DNA of 56,683 nucleotides from Rhodopirellula sp. (GTDB lineage Bacteria > Planctomycetota > Planctomycetia > Pirellulales > Pirellulaceae). The notes under the pieces are model-generated. The model saw nothing but the letters and a program-made list of their open reading frames with translations. It made no database searches and was not told the origin of the DNA. The stretch's first letter is position 1. Every line of letters begins with the position of its first letter. Location: NCBI GenBank assembly GCA_002689655.1, contig NZHC01000021.1:1-56683 (forward strand). The letters are read 5' to 3'. This document shows positions 34,068 through 44,120 of the stretch, piece after piece. Both the position numbers and the translations under genes were made by a program.

Positions 34068-34819
34068 AACAAAACAAGACCCTACTCTGCATTGTGCTTC
34101 TAGGCTTGGCTCTTCCAACGCGAATCGTCGCGGCAGAAAGTCCCAATGTTCTCATCATCATTGCCGATGATGTTGGTTACGATGCCTTCGGTTGCACAGG
34201 ATCCAAATCGGCACGCACTCCGGCAATCGACTTGCTGGCGAAAGAATCACTCACGTTCGACCGTTTCTACGGCACTGCCTCCCAATGCGTTCCAATCCGC
34301 GCCGAGCTCTTCACCGGTCTATTGCCACTCAACAACGGCACTTTGGCGAATGCAAAGAGAATCACGCGACCGGGCCTGAGAAGCATCGTCGATCACCTGA
34401 TGCCCCTCGGATACAACGTTGGTCTCACTGGAAAAGGCCATTTCAACCTAGGAGCCAAGTTCACATCCATTGAGGATTTCCCTGGTGGAGCGAACTCGTC
34501 TGTTGTTGAATTCAAGACGGATGGTCTCCGCGAGTTTATCAAAAAGAGGAAGAACGCAAATTGTGCGCAGCGAACCGTCCATAGAGACGGGCGAGCCTTC
34601 GAGGGCCCCCAAGGGCTGAAGACAATCCTGCTGGAAGACCAAGACTAGTTTTCTCGCGTGTTCGTTGAAAACATGCTTTCCTATGCCATGGCACGCCAGC
34701 TCACTTTCCGCGATCACGAAACTCTTAAACTGCTGCACGAACAATCTGCGGACAACGACTTCAGACTGCGCGACTTTCTATTAACGAGCGTCTCGTCAGA
34801 CTGGTTCACTGAAAGATAA
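34064..34819 (+). pseudogene. Chimeric remnant: sulfatase N-terminus fused to the end of a DUF1592 gene
   Basis: Residues 1 to about 165 are a sulfatase N-terminus: signal peptide, SPNVLIIIADDVGYDAFGC, CVPIR formylglycine-type motif, TGKGHFNLGAKF. Around 34550 the sequence changes to RTVHRDGRAFEGPQGLKTIL, which is the DUF1588/DUF1585 part of a DUF1592 protein. A TAG (34646-34648) interrupts the frame, then it continues in frame as FSRVFVENMLSYAMARQ...SDWFTER to TAA at 34817-34819. AAG to TAG would restore the usual Lys. The fused product cannot be a sulfatase (no second half of the active site). This is a deletion scar between two once-separate genes. Confidence 0.85.
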
Positions 34820-35140
34820 CGGTGATCCGTCAAAACAAAAACAAGATCAAAATGCTCACGAATTTTGCTATCGCTTTTTCGATCCGAGGTCTTTTGCAAA
34901 TTTTGGCACAGCCATTTCAGGAAATGTTACCATTTGAATACAGCAGCCGATATGACGCGAAGACTGTGGTGTAAGACTTTTGGCTAGACTTGCTGGCATC
35001 ACCGTCCCGAAAACAAGCATGACAATGATTCAGACACGGCTTGATGATTAGCCACTGTGAACGAGTGGGCACAAACAACGAAGCGTTCGTCAAATCGTTG
35101 GATCTTACCCTTGCCTGTAGATCTTCCCCTTGATCACGAA
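34820..35140. other. Intergenic stretch after the chimeric pseudogene
   Basis: About 320 bases without a supported gene. Short frames on both strands show no family signature; the composition is A/T-richer than its neighbours. Confidence 0.4.
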
Positions 35141-36442
35141 TTAAATACCAGCCAACCGTTCCTCTGAATCGCCAAAGCGGTCGAGCTCGAGGCCGCCCCA
35201 ATCCATCAGGCTGAGAAACAGGCTGCACATTCGACGATTGGAAGCATCAAGGTAGTCAAGCGTGCGACCTCCGCGGAGCTTGCCGCCCCCTCCACCCAGC
35301 AGAACGACCGGTAAATGCTTGGCGTCATGGTTGCCATGAATCATGCTTGAACAATGCATGATGGTGGTGTTGTCGAGCAGAGTTCGATCTCCCTCCTCAA
35401 CTTCCGCCATCCGCTCGCACAGGTAGGCAAGCTGGGAAGTAAAGAATTGGTTGACGCCGACTAGTTCCGACGGCTGGGTGTGGGCCATCTGGTGATGCTG
35501 ATCCTTGGCACCGGCGTGTGCGTGCGTGAGGATCGAGCCATCGTTGCAATATTTGAGGGTCGCGATACGCGTGGAATCCGTGCGAAACGCGAGCAGCACG
35601 ATGTCGTTCATCAGCCTCCAATAATCCGGGATCTCAGCGGGAATACCATCAGCAGGCCTGGGGCGATCGGGCGCTGTCAGGCTCGGCTGCCAACCACCGG
35701 CCTCACGATCCTGACCAGCCCGCTTGATCCGCCCCTCTATCTCGTGGACACTTCCGAGGTACTCCTCAAAACGTTGTCGATCTGAGACTGAGAGTCGCTT
35801 TCGCAGCGAACGGGCATCTTCAAGCACGGCATCCACAACACGCAGGTCGCCGCGGTTGTGTTTCGTGCGGAAGAGACGGTCAAAGGCCAGCGCCGGCCGC
35901 GTTTCCGTCCAAGTGGGCGACACCGCCGTGCTCCACGAAATGTGCGAACTGTAGAGCAACGGATGCCCGTCTTGAAGCCCGGGGATCGGCCCTTCACAGC
36001 CAAGCACCAGCGACGGCAACCGAGTGCGACTGCCAATCTGCTGTGCCATCAACTGATCAAAGCTAACACCCGTGTGCACCTCGGTCTTTGACATTGACGC
36101 TCCACTCAGCATGTTGCCGGTTTGCATGCAGTGGATCACGCCATTATTCGCCTGCTCGTTCCACAGGCCACGGAGAAAAACCAACTGCTGCTTCCAAGAC
36201 TCAAGCGGCTTCAGACATGGCCCGAGTTCCATTGCCTCGCCCTCTCCCTTGGCCCACCAGTGTTCCGAGTGGAACCCCATCCCAGTGAACGTGACAAGAG
36301 TGCGAGTCGGGGGCTGATCTAAGGCTTTAGGTGCTTCGGCTGCAGTCATCGTTACCGACTCGAGCCATGGCAGTGCCATCGAGACACCGAGTCCGCGGAG
36401 CAAGGTGCGTCTCAAGACGGTCGCATCAGAACGCATGGGCAT
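35141..36442 (-). CDS. DUF1552 family protein
   Basis: A 433-residue protein with an export-type N-terminus (RRTLLRGLGVSMALPWLE) and DUF1552 landmarks: TLVTFTGMGFHSEHWWAKG, NGVIHCMQTGNMLSG, DSTRIATLKYCNDGS and TLLDNTTIMHCSSMIHGNHD. The ATG at 36442 has AGGAG eight bases upstream. It follows a DUF1592 gene by 88 bp on the same strand. Confidence 0.95.
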   Translation of the reverse strand: MPMRSDATVLRRTLLRGLGVSMALPWLESVTMTAAEAPKALDQPPTRTLVTFTGMGFHSEHWWAKGEGEAMELGPCLKPLESWKQQLVFLRGLWNEQANNGVIHCMQTGNMLSGASMSKTEVHTGVSFDQLMAQQIGSRTRLPSLVLGCEGPIPGLQDGHPLLYSSHISWSTAVSPTWTETRPALAFDRLFRTKHNRGDLRVVDAVLEDARSLRKRLSVSDRQRFEEYLGSVHEIEGRIKRAGQDREAGGWQPSLTAPDRPRPADGIPAEIPDYWRLMNDIVLLAFRTDSTRIATLKYCNDGSILTHAHAGAKDQHHQMAHTQPSELVGVNQFFTSQLAYLCERMAEVEEGDRTLLDNTTIMHCSSMIHGNHDAKHLPVVLLGGGGGKLRGGRTLDYLDASNRRMCSLFLSLMDWGGLELDRFGDSEERLAGI

Positions 36443-36530
36443 GTGTATGCTCCTGTAGTGGTAGTTTGTTAGACACCTCGTAACCGATCACCTGGCTGCA
36501 GCCACGCTCCGATGAGCGACACCACGATTT

Positions 36531-39500
36531 TCAGCTCGCTGCTCCTTCTTTGGCTGAATTAGTCGTGACAGCCGGGCGAACACAGCGGAACTGCTCGCTA
36601 CGGACAATGATGAGCAAGACGTCCGACCAGCGGCCCCCGTCGAGCATCTTCTTCGTTAGTTCATCGACCAGCTTCCGATCAGAAATCTGCACGGCTCGAC
36701 CCAACGCATAACCTGTCAATTTTCGGGCGAGCGAACGCAGCACGTCCTCGCGGCGGGGACCAGTAAGGTAATCCCGTAGGCCGGCGAAGCCTTCGATATC
36801 GACACCATCACGGGTGGTCGCTCGCGCATCACCGGGTTTCATATCTTCGGTGGGCCGCAATCGGCCGAGAGCGTCGAATTGTTCCAGCGTCATGCCATAC
36901 GGATCAATGCGAACATGACAGCTGGCACAAGCTGGGTCCTTTCGGTGACGCTCTGTGATCTCGCGCATGCTCAACCCGTCCGGCGGAGTCTCGGGAAGTG
37001 GTGGTACGCCGGGTGGCACTCCGGGCAACCGCTCTCCAAGCAACTGAACCACCCATGCACCACGCTTGACAGGACTGGTTCGAGAGGCCGCTGCCGTTTT
37101 TGCGAGCACTGCCCCAAAGCCGAGCAAACCACCGCGACTGTAGGCTGAAGCCTTGTCAACACGACGCCACTCTGGACCGCTCACGTCCGGGATGCCGTAG
37201 TGCTTAGCAAGAATCTCGTTGACAATGACCGCATCGGCATCAATCACGTCGGTGACGGGGCGATCGTGGACCAGCAGATCTTCGAAAAACCGCACTGGCT
37301 CCTCAGCCAACGCATAGCCCACTGTTGGCGTGAACTCGGGAAACTGCTTCAGGTTCCGACCGTGGTTCGTGACGAAGTCCCGCACACCCAACCAGCGGGC
37401 GCCAAACTCGCGAGCCATGCCACGCATCCGGCTGTCCTTCAGCATGCGCCGCAGCTGTTCCTCCATGACCACTGGCTCATGAAGGCGGGCTGACTTTGCC
37501 CGAAGTTCGTCGTCGGGAATCGAGTCCCACAAGAGAAAGCTCAACCGCGTCGCCAGTTCGTCGCCAGAGACCGGCTGCCAGCGCGTTCCGGTTGCCGGCT
37601 GCTCAACCCGGTAGATAAACCAGGGTGATGAAAGAATGCGGGTGAGGGCAGCACGAAATGCCGGCGCATGTTTGATTCCATCGGCACGATCGGTGCGATA
37701 GGATTCAAGGATGGCAGAAAGTTCCGCTCCGGTGAGCGGCCTGCGCCAGGCGTGCGAGGCGAAGGCAAGCAATGCCTCCAAGTGCGTCGTCTCCGCGGTG
37801 ACCTTGGCCGCGCGCAGAGCTTTCTCCCGTTTCTGCACCTGCTCTGCAAACAGCTGAACATAGAAAAACATGATCCGCGCGCCATCATTTGGTTTGCGGT
37901 AGTACTGCAATATTTCTTCGTACATACGCGGGGTGGCAAACGCCTGCTCGCTGACGAAGTCCAGCTCATTCCACAAGCGGTCGAGTTCGGCTCGACCAGC
38001 CTCATCGAGCAGAAGTCGACACAGAGGCTCGTCTTCGCGGTGGTACAGAAAAATACTTCCCTGAGCGTCTCGCGGGATAATCGGCTCGAACAGGACCGCC
38101 GGTGGAAAAAGGTCACGAAACTCCGAGGCTGATCTGGACCATTCCGCAGCAACCTGCGGATGAACTATCTTGGCGACTTGCGGATCGCCCCACGTTGGCT
38201 TGGCAACCGGCTCGGCCAAGCTGCCGCCACCACCCGTCGCGGCGACCAGGAACGCCTGCACTTGGGCAGTTACAGAACTACCTTCGCCAAGACTGACGTC
38301 GGCACGAAGAAACCGAGGCAATTTGAGCAACTGCATGAGTCGGGCCGGCAGGTTTTTCATGTCGATGACGACCTTTTCGCCCGCAGCCGTTACCAACGCA
38401 GATCGGGGGACGGGGCGATTCAGCGGGTGATGACCGAACTTGAGCCCACAGGCTGCTTCGACTGCTGCTTTCAGTTCCGGGTGCTCCGCGAACACAAGAG
38501 TCTGGCCGTCGCCTCCCTCCAGCCGCAACCGGTCCCAGACCACAAAGGTATCAGGCTGCACCGGCAATGCGACCAACTGGAAGACCGGATCCCGCGCGGC
38601 ACCCTCGACCCGCTCACGAGCGACCACACGGCGCAATTCACCCCATGCAGAGAACCCGTTTCCCACCGCAATGACAGAATGCTGCATGTAGTTGCTTCGA
38701 AACAGCTGATCCTGCGCGGCCTTGATCGCTGTCAATATCGGTGCCGGATCCGCAACCTCTGCCCGCCACTTTTCTCGAACGTGATCGAGTGGTGCAGGAT
38801 GTGGTCCGGGATCCGTTAAGTCCGTGGACGTACTGCCTACTTCGGACAAGGCCTCCCCCAGTTCCGAAGCTGCCAGATGCGACAGTTCGAATGCGACACC
38901 ATCGAGCCCAGCTGGGTGGGCATCGGCAACGCGGCCTGAAACCAGCAACTCGCCAGCAATAGGACTTGTCCAAGCCACAGCAACTGGCCGATTTGGCCCC
39001 GGATGCACAAAGAAAGTCTGCCCAGGCAACGTCGTCCAGACCGACAGATCTTCCTCACCAACGTTTACAAACACTGAGGGCTCGGACCCGAGGCTCCAAG
39101 ACTTCAGTTCAGACCGTCCAGCGATGCTGTCGCGCTGATCGGTAAGGAAAGTCGGAGTTGAAGTCGTTTCCAAAAAGCTCCAGCGGGCACCATCCTTATC
39201 TCGCCACGAGTTCCCATTCATTAAATGGGGGACCAGATCGGCGACGCTCCAAACGCGCTGATCACCAGATTTTTCACGAATTGTCCACTCGACCAGCGTG
39301 CTGTCAGCGCCGTGATTTGCATTGGGACGCACCGTCAACAGCAGCAGTTCACCCTTTCGCACCGAAACAGTGCTTTCAAATGGTACGGAACCACCTTCCG
39401 CTACATTGGAGCCCGCCAGAACCTGTTTCGACGATGCCCAGCGGGACTCAATCTGACGGGAAGCTACCTGCCGTCGTTGCTTCAACGCTGCAACTGCATC

Positions 39501-40511
39501 TGTTTTTTCTTGCCACTGCCGAATACGAGCAGTGACGGCAGATGATGCTAACGATGAGCTGGTTTTGCCATTGAGACCATGCCACAGCGCGGTCAAATAA
39601 GTCAGGTTGAGTTTTTCTTCGTTGGCCACAGCTGCAAGGGCGGACGGTCCACCGCGAAGGAGCCTTTCCCGATTGCGGAGAGTAGCCTCAAGGTGCAACG
39701 CCAGTGGTGGCTCTCCGCCAGGTCCGGCGTACCGAGCGTGGAAGCTGCGGAGCGATTTCAATGTTTCCGCGGTCCAGGTCGGCCGGTCCGGAGAGGGAGA
39801 GAAGCGAAACCCCTGTGGCAGCAACACGGCGTGCGAGGCTACATCGCGAGCGGTCTGATGGTAGCGTTGAACCAACTCGGGTGTCACCGGCATCGCTTCA
39901 CCAACGTTTGCGAAACCCTCGCCACCGACGCTGTCGACTGGAAACTCACGAGCCTGCGTTGGCTTCATGTCCACACCGGTAAGATCGCGTATCGCATTGT
40001 CGTATTCCGTGTTACTGAGCCGACGCAGCGTCACCGGTCCGGGGTCACCAGCCCGTGCGTCCGCCTCAGCATCGAGTGCCGCGGTGATCCACTCCAACAG
40101 CTGTTCCCGCTCAGCATGCTCTGGCTGCGGCTCGCCCTTGGGCGGCATGTCGCCACCACGTACCCGCTCGGCGACATTGTGAAGTACTTCAGGTCGATCC
40201 AAGAACGAACGGACTGAACGAAAACTTGTCAGGTCGAGATCGTTGTCCTTGGGATTCGCTCCATGGCACTTTCCACAGGACCTGACAAGAAGCGGTTGAA
40301 CCTGATTTTCGAATGACTGCGAAAGCGTCATCAAAGACGGTTCATCTGCCTTCAGCGAAGCACCGGATCCGACCAGTGAAATCATCACAAGAGCAAAGCA
40401 CCGGCGAAGCAAGCACGCCAAGCCACAACGCACTACCGCCGACCCAAGACAGCTGCACGGCAACTCGCTCTGGGCTGCCGTGTTTTTCAGAAAGTTCAAA
40501 CCATTGTCCAT
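36531..40511 (-). CDS. Very long DUF1592-type cytochrome-like protein
   Basis: About 1326 residues from ATG 40511. A CGKCH heme motif lies near residue 80, then DUF1587 (RLSNTEYDNAIRDLTGVDM). A large central insert (about residues 270-800 of the product) follows, rich in beta strands with no match I can name. Then come the DUF1595/DUF1592 block (ATRLSFLLWDSIPDDELR), the DUF1588 block (SRTSPVKRGAWVVQLL) and the DUF1585 C-terminus (RKLTGYALGRAVQISDRK). Typical members have 750-850 residues. The N-terminus is uncertain: GTG 40433 would give a cleaner signal peptide. It probably functions with the following DUF1552 protein. Confidence 0.92.
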   Translation of the reverse strand: MDNGLNFLKNTAAQSELPCSCLGSAVVRCGLACLLRRCFALVMISLVGSGASLKADEPSLMTLSQSFENQVQPLLVRSCGKCHGANPKDNDLDLTSFRSVRSFLDRPEVLHNVAERVRGGDMPPKGEPQPEHAEREQLLEWITAALDAEADARAGDPGPVTLRRLSNTEYDNAIRDLTGVDMKPTQAREFPVDSVGGEGFANVGEAMPVTPELVQRYHQTARDVASHAVLLPQGFRFSPSPDRPTWTAETLKSLRSFHARYAGPGGEPPLALHLEATLRNRERLLRGGPSALAAVANEEKLNLTYLTALWHGLNGKTSSSLASSAVTARIRQWQEKTDAVAALKQRRQVASRQIESRWASSKQVLAGSNVAEGGSVPFESTVSVRKGELLLLTVRPNANHGADSTLVEWTIREKSGDQRVWSVADLVPHLMNGNSWRDKDGARWSFLETTSTPTFLTDQRDSIAGRSELKSWSLGSEPSVFVNVGEEDLSVWTTLPGQTFFVHPGPNRPVAVAWTSPIAGELLVSGRVADAHPAGLDGVAFELSHLAASELGEALSEVGSTSTDLTDPGPHPAPLDHVREKWRAEVADPAPILTAIKAAQDQLFRSNYMQHSVIAVGNGFSAWGELRRVVARERVEGAARDPVFQLVALPVQPDTFVVWDRLRLEGGDGQTLVFAEHPELKAAVEAACGLKFGHHPLNRPVPRSALVTAAGEKVVIDMKNLPARLMQLLKLPRFLRADVSLGEGSSVTAQVQAFLVAATGGGGSLAEPVAKPTWGDPQVAKIVHPQVAAEWSRSASEFRDLFPPAVLFEPIIPRDAQGSIFLYHREDEPLCRLLLDEAGRAELDRLWNELDFVSEQAFATPRMYEEILQYYRKPNDGARIMFFYVQLFAEQVQKREKALRAAKVTAETTHLEALLAFASHAWRRPLTGAELSAILESYRTDRADGIKHAPAFRAALTRILSSPWFIYRVEQPATGTRWQPVSGDELATRLSFLLWDSIPDDELRAKSARLHEPVVMEEQLRRMLKDSRMRGMAREFGARWLGVRDFVTNHGRNLKQFPEFTPTVGYALAEEPVRFFEDLLVHDRPVTDVIDADAVIVNEILAKHYGIPDVSGPEWRRVDKASAYSRGGLLGFGAVLAKTAAASRTSPVKRGAWVVQLLGERLPGVPPGVPPLPETPPDGLSMREITERHRKDPACASCHVRIDPYGMTLEQFDALGRLRPTEDMKPGDARATTRDGVDIEGFAGLRDYLTGPRREDVLRSLARKLTGYALGRAVQISDRKLVDELTKKMLDGGRWSDVLLIIVRSEQFRCVRPAVTTNSAKEGAAS

Positions 40512-40939
40512 CGCAGTATATTTCTTGCTGCTAATGTGATGCTCCACAATCCAGACAACATGGTAGCCGCTTCCCACGTATGAATGGTCGCTCAGACGGA
40601 CTTTGCCGGCCAAAACAGTGGTTCGGGCAGGGAAGCATTTTGAGAAACCCTAAGAAAAGACACCGAGAAACCCAGCCAACTCAGCCCTCGGCAAAACAAA
40701 TTTGATGACAGGCAACCACTGGTACTTGCGAGCAGTGCCCAGACCGCCAGAGCGTGACTTGCTGGCTCGCTCATCCGGAAGTCGAACAAGGAACATCAAG
40801 AAGCAAGACAAACCAATGAACCGGAGTGTCCGTACGAGTACCGCGAAAGGCCCGATGCATCATCGTAATTACGCAAAACACAAGAAGTGAGCTATCTGGC
40901 ACATGCACAATCAAGCTCATCCCGCCATGAAGTGCGCAT
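40512..40939. other. Intergenic stretch between the DUF1592 gene and the galM terminator
   Basis: No supported gene; short frames only. The galM terminator lies at its right end. Confidence 0.4.
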
Positions 40940-40967
40940 AAAAAAGCCGCTGCCAAGGCAGCGGCTT
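40940..40967 (-). terminator. Rho-independent terminator of the galM gene
   Basis: On the minus strand AAGCCGCTGC-CTTG-GCAGCGGCTT (stem 40944-40967) is followed by a run of six T residues. It lies 33 bp beyond the galM stop. Confidence 0.9.
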
Positions 40968-40999
40968 CACGCTTGAATGTGACTCATAAGAAGCCAGCA

Positions 41000-42100
41000 T
41001 CATTTTGCCGAGAACTTAAACACGGTGGTCGTGCGATACTCATCGCCGGGCTTTAAAATCGTTGTCGGGAAATTCTTCTGATTCGGACTATCAGGGTAGT
41101 GCTGCGTTTCCAAGCAGAAGCCACCCCGGTGCACGTAAGGCTTGCCGGACTTACCCTTCAAGCGACCGTCCAAAAAATTCCCGCAATAAAACTGGATACC
41201 TGGCTCTGTTGTCGTGATTTCCATGACACGTCCTGTAGTCGGCTCGTGAACCATGGCAGCCAAAGAGAGCCCATCACCCTTACGATTGAGCACAAAGTTG
41301 TGATCGAATCCGAGCCCGAACTCGAGTTGTTCGTCCTTCTTTCCAATATCACGTCCAATTGATTTTGCGATAGTGAAATCGAATGGGGTGCCCGCCACGG
41401 CTTTCAACTCACCGGTGGGAATCGAAGTGGAATCAACAGGAGTATACTTGGCCGCATTGATCATGAGTTCGTGGTCAAGAATATCTCCTTCGCCTTCACC
41501 CTTGAGGTTGAAGTAGGAGTGCTGGGTCAAATTGATGGGCGTTGCCTTGTCAGTGGTCGCCAGATAATCCACGATCAATTCGTTGGTGTCGGTCAACTTG
41601 TAGGTGACTTTGATTGATAAATTACCGGGATAACCCTCTTCTTTATCCTTGGCCAAATAACTCAATTCCAGACCAGACCATCCCTCACCACCAACCAGTT
41701 CAGCATCCCAAACGACCTTGTCGAATCCGATGACTCCACCATGCAGGTGATTTGGTCCATTGTTCGTAGCTAGCGAATAATTTTCGCCATCGATCGTGAA
41801 TTCGCCGTTCGCAATCCGGTTGCCATAACGTCCAACGATTGCTCCAAAGTATGGCTTATCAACGGCATTGATATAATCCTCAACACGATTGTAGCCGAGG
41901 GTTATATCACCGAGTTTTCCATCGCGATCCGGCACAAGAATGGCGGTCACAATCGCGCCATAATTAGTAATTTTCACCTGCATGCCAGACTTATTTTTGA
42001 ATGTGTACAGTTTGATCGCGTCAAAATCTGTAACACGCTGAGCCTGAGCACTGCTGGCAAGGAAAGCAAAGCAGACGAGAATAGCGAGCAATTTCTTCAT
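41000..42100 (-). CDS. galM: Exported aldose 1-epimerase
   Basis: A 366-residue mutarotase with a signal peptide (MKKLLAILVCFAFLASSAQA). Family landmarks: VKITNYGAIVTAILVPD, FGAIVGRYGNRIANGEF, GPNHLHGGVIGFDKVVWD with the catalytic His, NLTQHSYFNLKGEG with the second His, and VHRGGFCLETQHYPDSPNQ with the catalytic Glu. It interconverts anomers of galactose or similar aldoses; export fits sugar release outside the cytoplasm by the neighbouring sulfatase locus. It has its own terminator. Confidence 0.95.
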   Translation of the reverse strand: MKKLLAILVCFAFLASSAQAQRVTDFDAIKLYTFKNKSGMQVKITNYGAIVTAILVPDRDGKLGDITLGYNRVEDYINAVDKPYFGAIVGRYGNRIANGEFTIDGENYSLATNNGPNHLHGGVIGFDKVVWDAELVGGEGWSGLELSYLAKDKEEGYPGNLSIKVTYKLTDTNELIVDYLATTDKATPINLTQHSYFNLKGEGEGDILDHELMINAAKYTPVDSTSIPTGELKAVAGTPFDFTIAKSIGRDIGKKDEQLEFGLGFDHNFVLNRKGDGLSLAAMVHEPTTGRVMEITTTEPGIQFYCGNFLDGRLKGKSGKPYVHRGGFCLETQHYPDSPNQKNFPTTILKPGDEYRTTTVFKFSAK

Positions 42101-42318
42101 GGTGCTATTTCAAAGTAGGAGTGAAATTAAAAGCGAACGTCGCGAGGGAGCAGGTCCCTAGAACCACACCATGTTGGGTGGGCTTGGGCAATAGTGTCGA
42201 CTACAGAGCGGTCAGAATCAATGCGCTGCCAGATTGCAAACACAGAAAGTTCGCGAGACAGGCAGATGCCGACAAAAACACGCAAAACTTGCTTACGAAT
42301 GAAGCCGCAAGCTCGAAA

Positions 42319-44076
42319 TCAATCGACGCGAGACAAGATCACATGATAAGGGTCGCCCTTGCGTCCTTTCATGGAAGACTGCACTTGCACATCAGCATCG
42401 CCCTGAGGCACCGAGATACCCGGAATCACTAGTCGTGTTTGCCCTACCTTAAGCGTCGCCTTACGCGTCACGCTGCCGATCCGCAAACTCAGTTCCATGG
42501 GACCAACAGGCTGACTGTATACCAACTCGGCATCAAACGTAGATGGACGCTCCACGTGAACCAACCAGACGCCGGACACCCCCCACCCCGCTGAATCGCT
42601 GACCCGCCAATCCTGCAGTGTCAATGCACTCACTAATTCATTATCAGAGCCGATCACCATTCGCGGCGGAGCATAATTATGAGTTCGGGTAGTCGAGACA
42701 TCGTCGAACCAAGCATCGTAGGCCTTTAGCATCTTTTTAAATTCTTTGGGTTTTGCCTCAGCCAAGTTGACTTTCTCTCCCTGGTCAGACGCCATATCGT
42801 AAAGCTCAAACGGAACTCCTTCAGGCATTTTTTCTTTGCCAAATCCGCTTGGATGCACCAATTTCCACCTTTGATTTCTCACGGCCATATGGTGATAGCG
42901 AACGGGTTGGTCACCACGGTGTACCTGCAGTACAAGGTGGCGATCTGGCCAGTCAGGACTTTTGCCTTCCAACAAAGGCAGCAGACTGCGACCGTCCACA
43001 TTTTCACGTGCAGGAACATTGACCCCGGCTGCATCAGCGATGGTAGGCAACAAATCGATATGCGCTGCGATTCGATCACTGACAGTTCCCGGACGGAGTC
43101 GATCAGGCCATCGCACAAAGAACGGACTGCGAATACCACCTTCATGCACGGTCGCTTTCATACCTCGGAATGGACCAGCAAAACGCATTGAGTTGGGACC
43201 ATTGTCAACTAGATAGACAACCATCGTATTATCAAACAGCCCCTGTTCTTTAAGGTGCTGGTCCAACTTCCCGATGTTCTGATCTACGTTTTCAATCATT
43301 GCCGCAATCCTTGCCAACTGATCAACGTTTCCCTTCTTGCCCACCATGATGGATTTCAGATCAACGGTCTTGTAATACTCATAAAGTTCTTCCGGCACAT
43401 CATGATAGGGCCCATGCGGTGCGTTCGTCGGCAAGTAGACAAAGAACGGCTTCCCCTTCTGCTTGCAACGATCAATGAACCGGATTGCTGCATCAAAATA
43501 CAGATCAGTGCAGTAGCCGTCTGTTTCGACTTGCTTTCCGTTTTCAAATAGAATTGGATTGGTATATCGCTTGTTATTCTCAATCGGTTCTGATGGTTGG
43601 GCCAAACCGCCACCTCGATGGATGTAAGACTCATCAAAACCCTGATCATCAGGTCGCAGCGGATAATTGTCACCCAGATGCCACTTACCAAATATTCCCG
43701 TGGCATAACCGGCGTCCTGCAGGACCTCCGCAACAGTTACCTCCTCGGGCTCCATCATTGATCGCCCCTTGAAGGTATCTACAACACGTGTTCGATAGTG
43801 GTACCTTCCGGTCATCAAAGACGCACGAGTCGGCGAGCACACCGGACAAACATAAAAGTCTGACATGGATGCACTACCCTGAGCCAAAGCATCAATGTTC
43901 GGTGTTCGAATGACTGAATTACCAGTAACTCCGTGATCGCCATACCCTTGATCGTCGGGCATGATCACCACAATATTCGGGCGACTCACCTCCGCAGCAT
44001 TGGCGAGCCTGCTGTGCACCATGACGAGGATATGAAAAAACACCAACACGGCAACAAGTAGCAAACGTACAAGCAT
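42319..44076 (-). CDS. Secreted sulfatase (Cys-type) with beta-sandwich tail
   Basis: A 585-residue exported sulfatase (signal MLVRLLLVAVLVFFHILVMV). N-terminal metal ligands IVVIMPDDQGYGDHG; formylglycine motif CSPTRASLMTGR; FGKWHLGD; and a C-terminal part with VYLVDNGPNSMRFAG and RSPFFVRWPDR. A beta domain of about 120 residues follows the sulfatase fold (LVHVERPSTFDAELVYS...). It needs a formylglycine-generating enzyme or anSME, which is not in the window. Probably acts on sulfated polysaccharide. Confidence 0.95.
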   Translation of the reverse strand: MLVRLLLVAVLVFFHILVMVHSRLANAAEVSRPNIVVIMPDDQGYGDHGVTGNSVIRTPNIDALAQGSASMSDFYVCPVCSPTRASLMTGRYHYRTRVVDTFKGRSMMEPEEVTVAEVLQDAGYATGIFGKWHLGDNYPLRPDDQGFDESYIHRGGGLAQPSEPIENNKRYTNPILFENGKQVETDGYCTDLYFDAAIRFIDRCKQKGKPFFVYLPTNAPHGPYHDVPEELYEYYKTVDLKSIMVGKKGNVDQLARIAAMIENVDQNIGKLDQHLKEQGLFDNTMVVYLVDNGPNSMRFAGPFRGMKATVHEGGIRSPFFVRWPDRLRPGTVSDRIAAHIDLLPTIADAAGVNVPARENVDGRSLLPLLEGKSPDWPDRHLVLQVHRGDQPVRYHHMAVRNQRWKLVHPSGFGKEKMPEGVPFELYDMASDQGEKVNLAEAKPKEFKKMLKAYDAWFDDVSTTRTHNYAPPRMVIGSDNELVSALTLQDWRVSDSAGWGVSGVWLVHVERPSTFDAELVYSQPVGPMELSLRIGSVTRKATLKVGQTRLVIPGISVPQGDADVQVQSSMKGRKGDPYHVILSRVD

Positions 44077-44120
44077 TTAAACTCGGCTCTCAAATTGAAT
44101 GGAAACAAACGTGGCGAAAA

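Noticed and set aside
34917-35228. Minus-strand frame with CLNHCHACF, resembling a cytochrome heme motif
   Set aside because: CHACF does not match CxxCH, composition is poor, and it overlaps the end of a real DUF1552 gene on the same strand.
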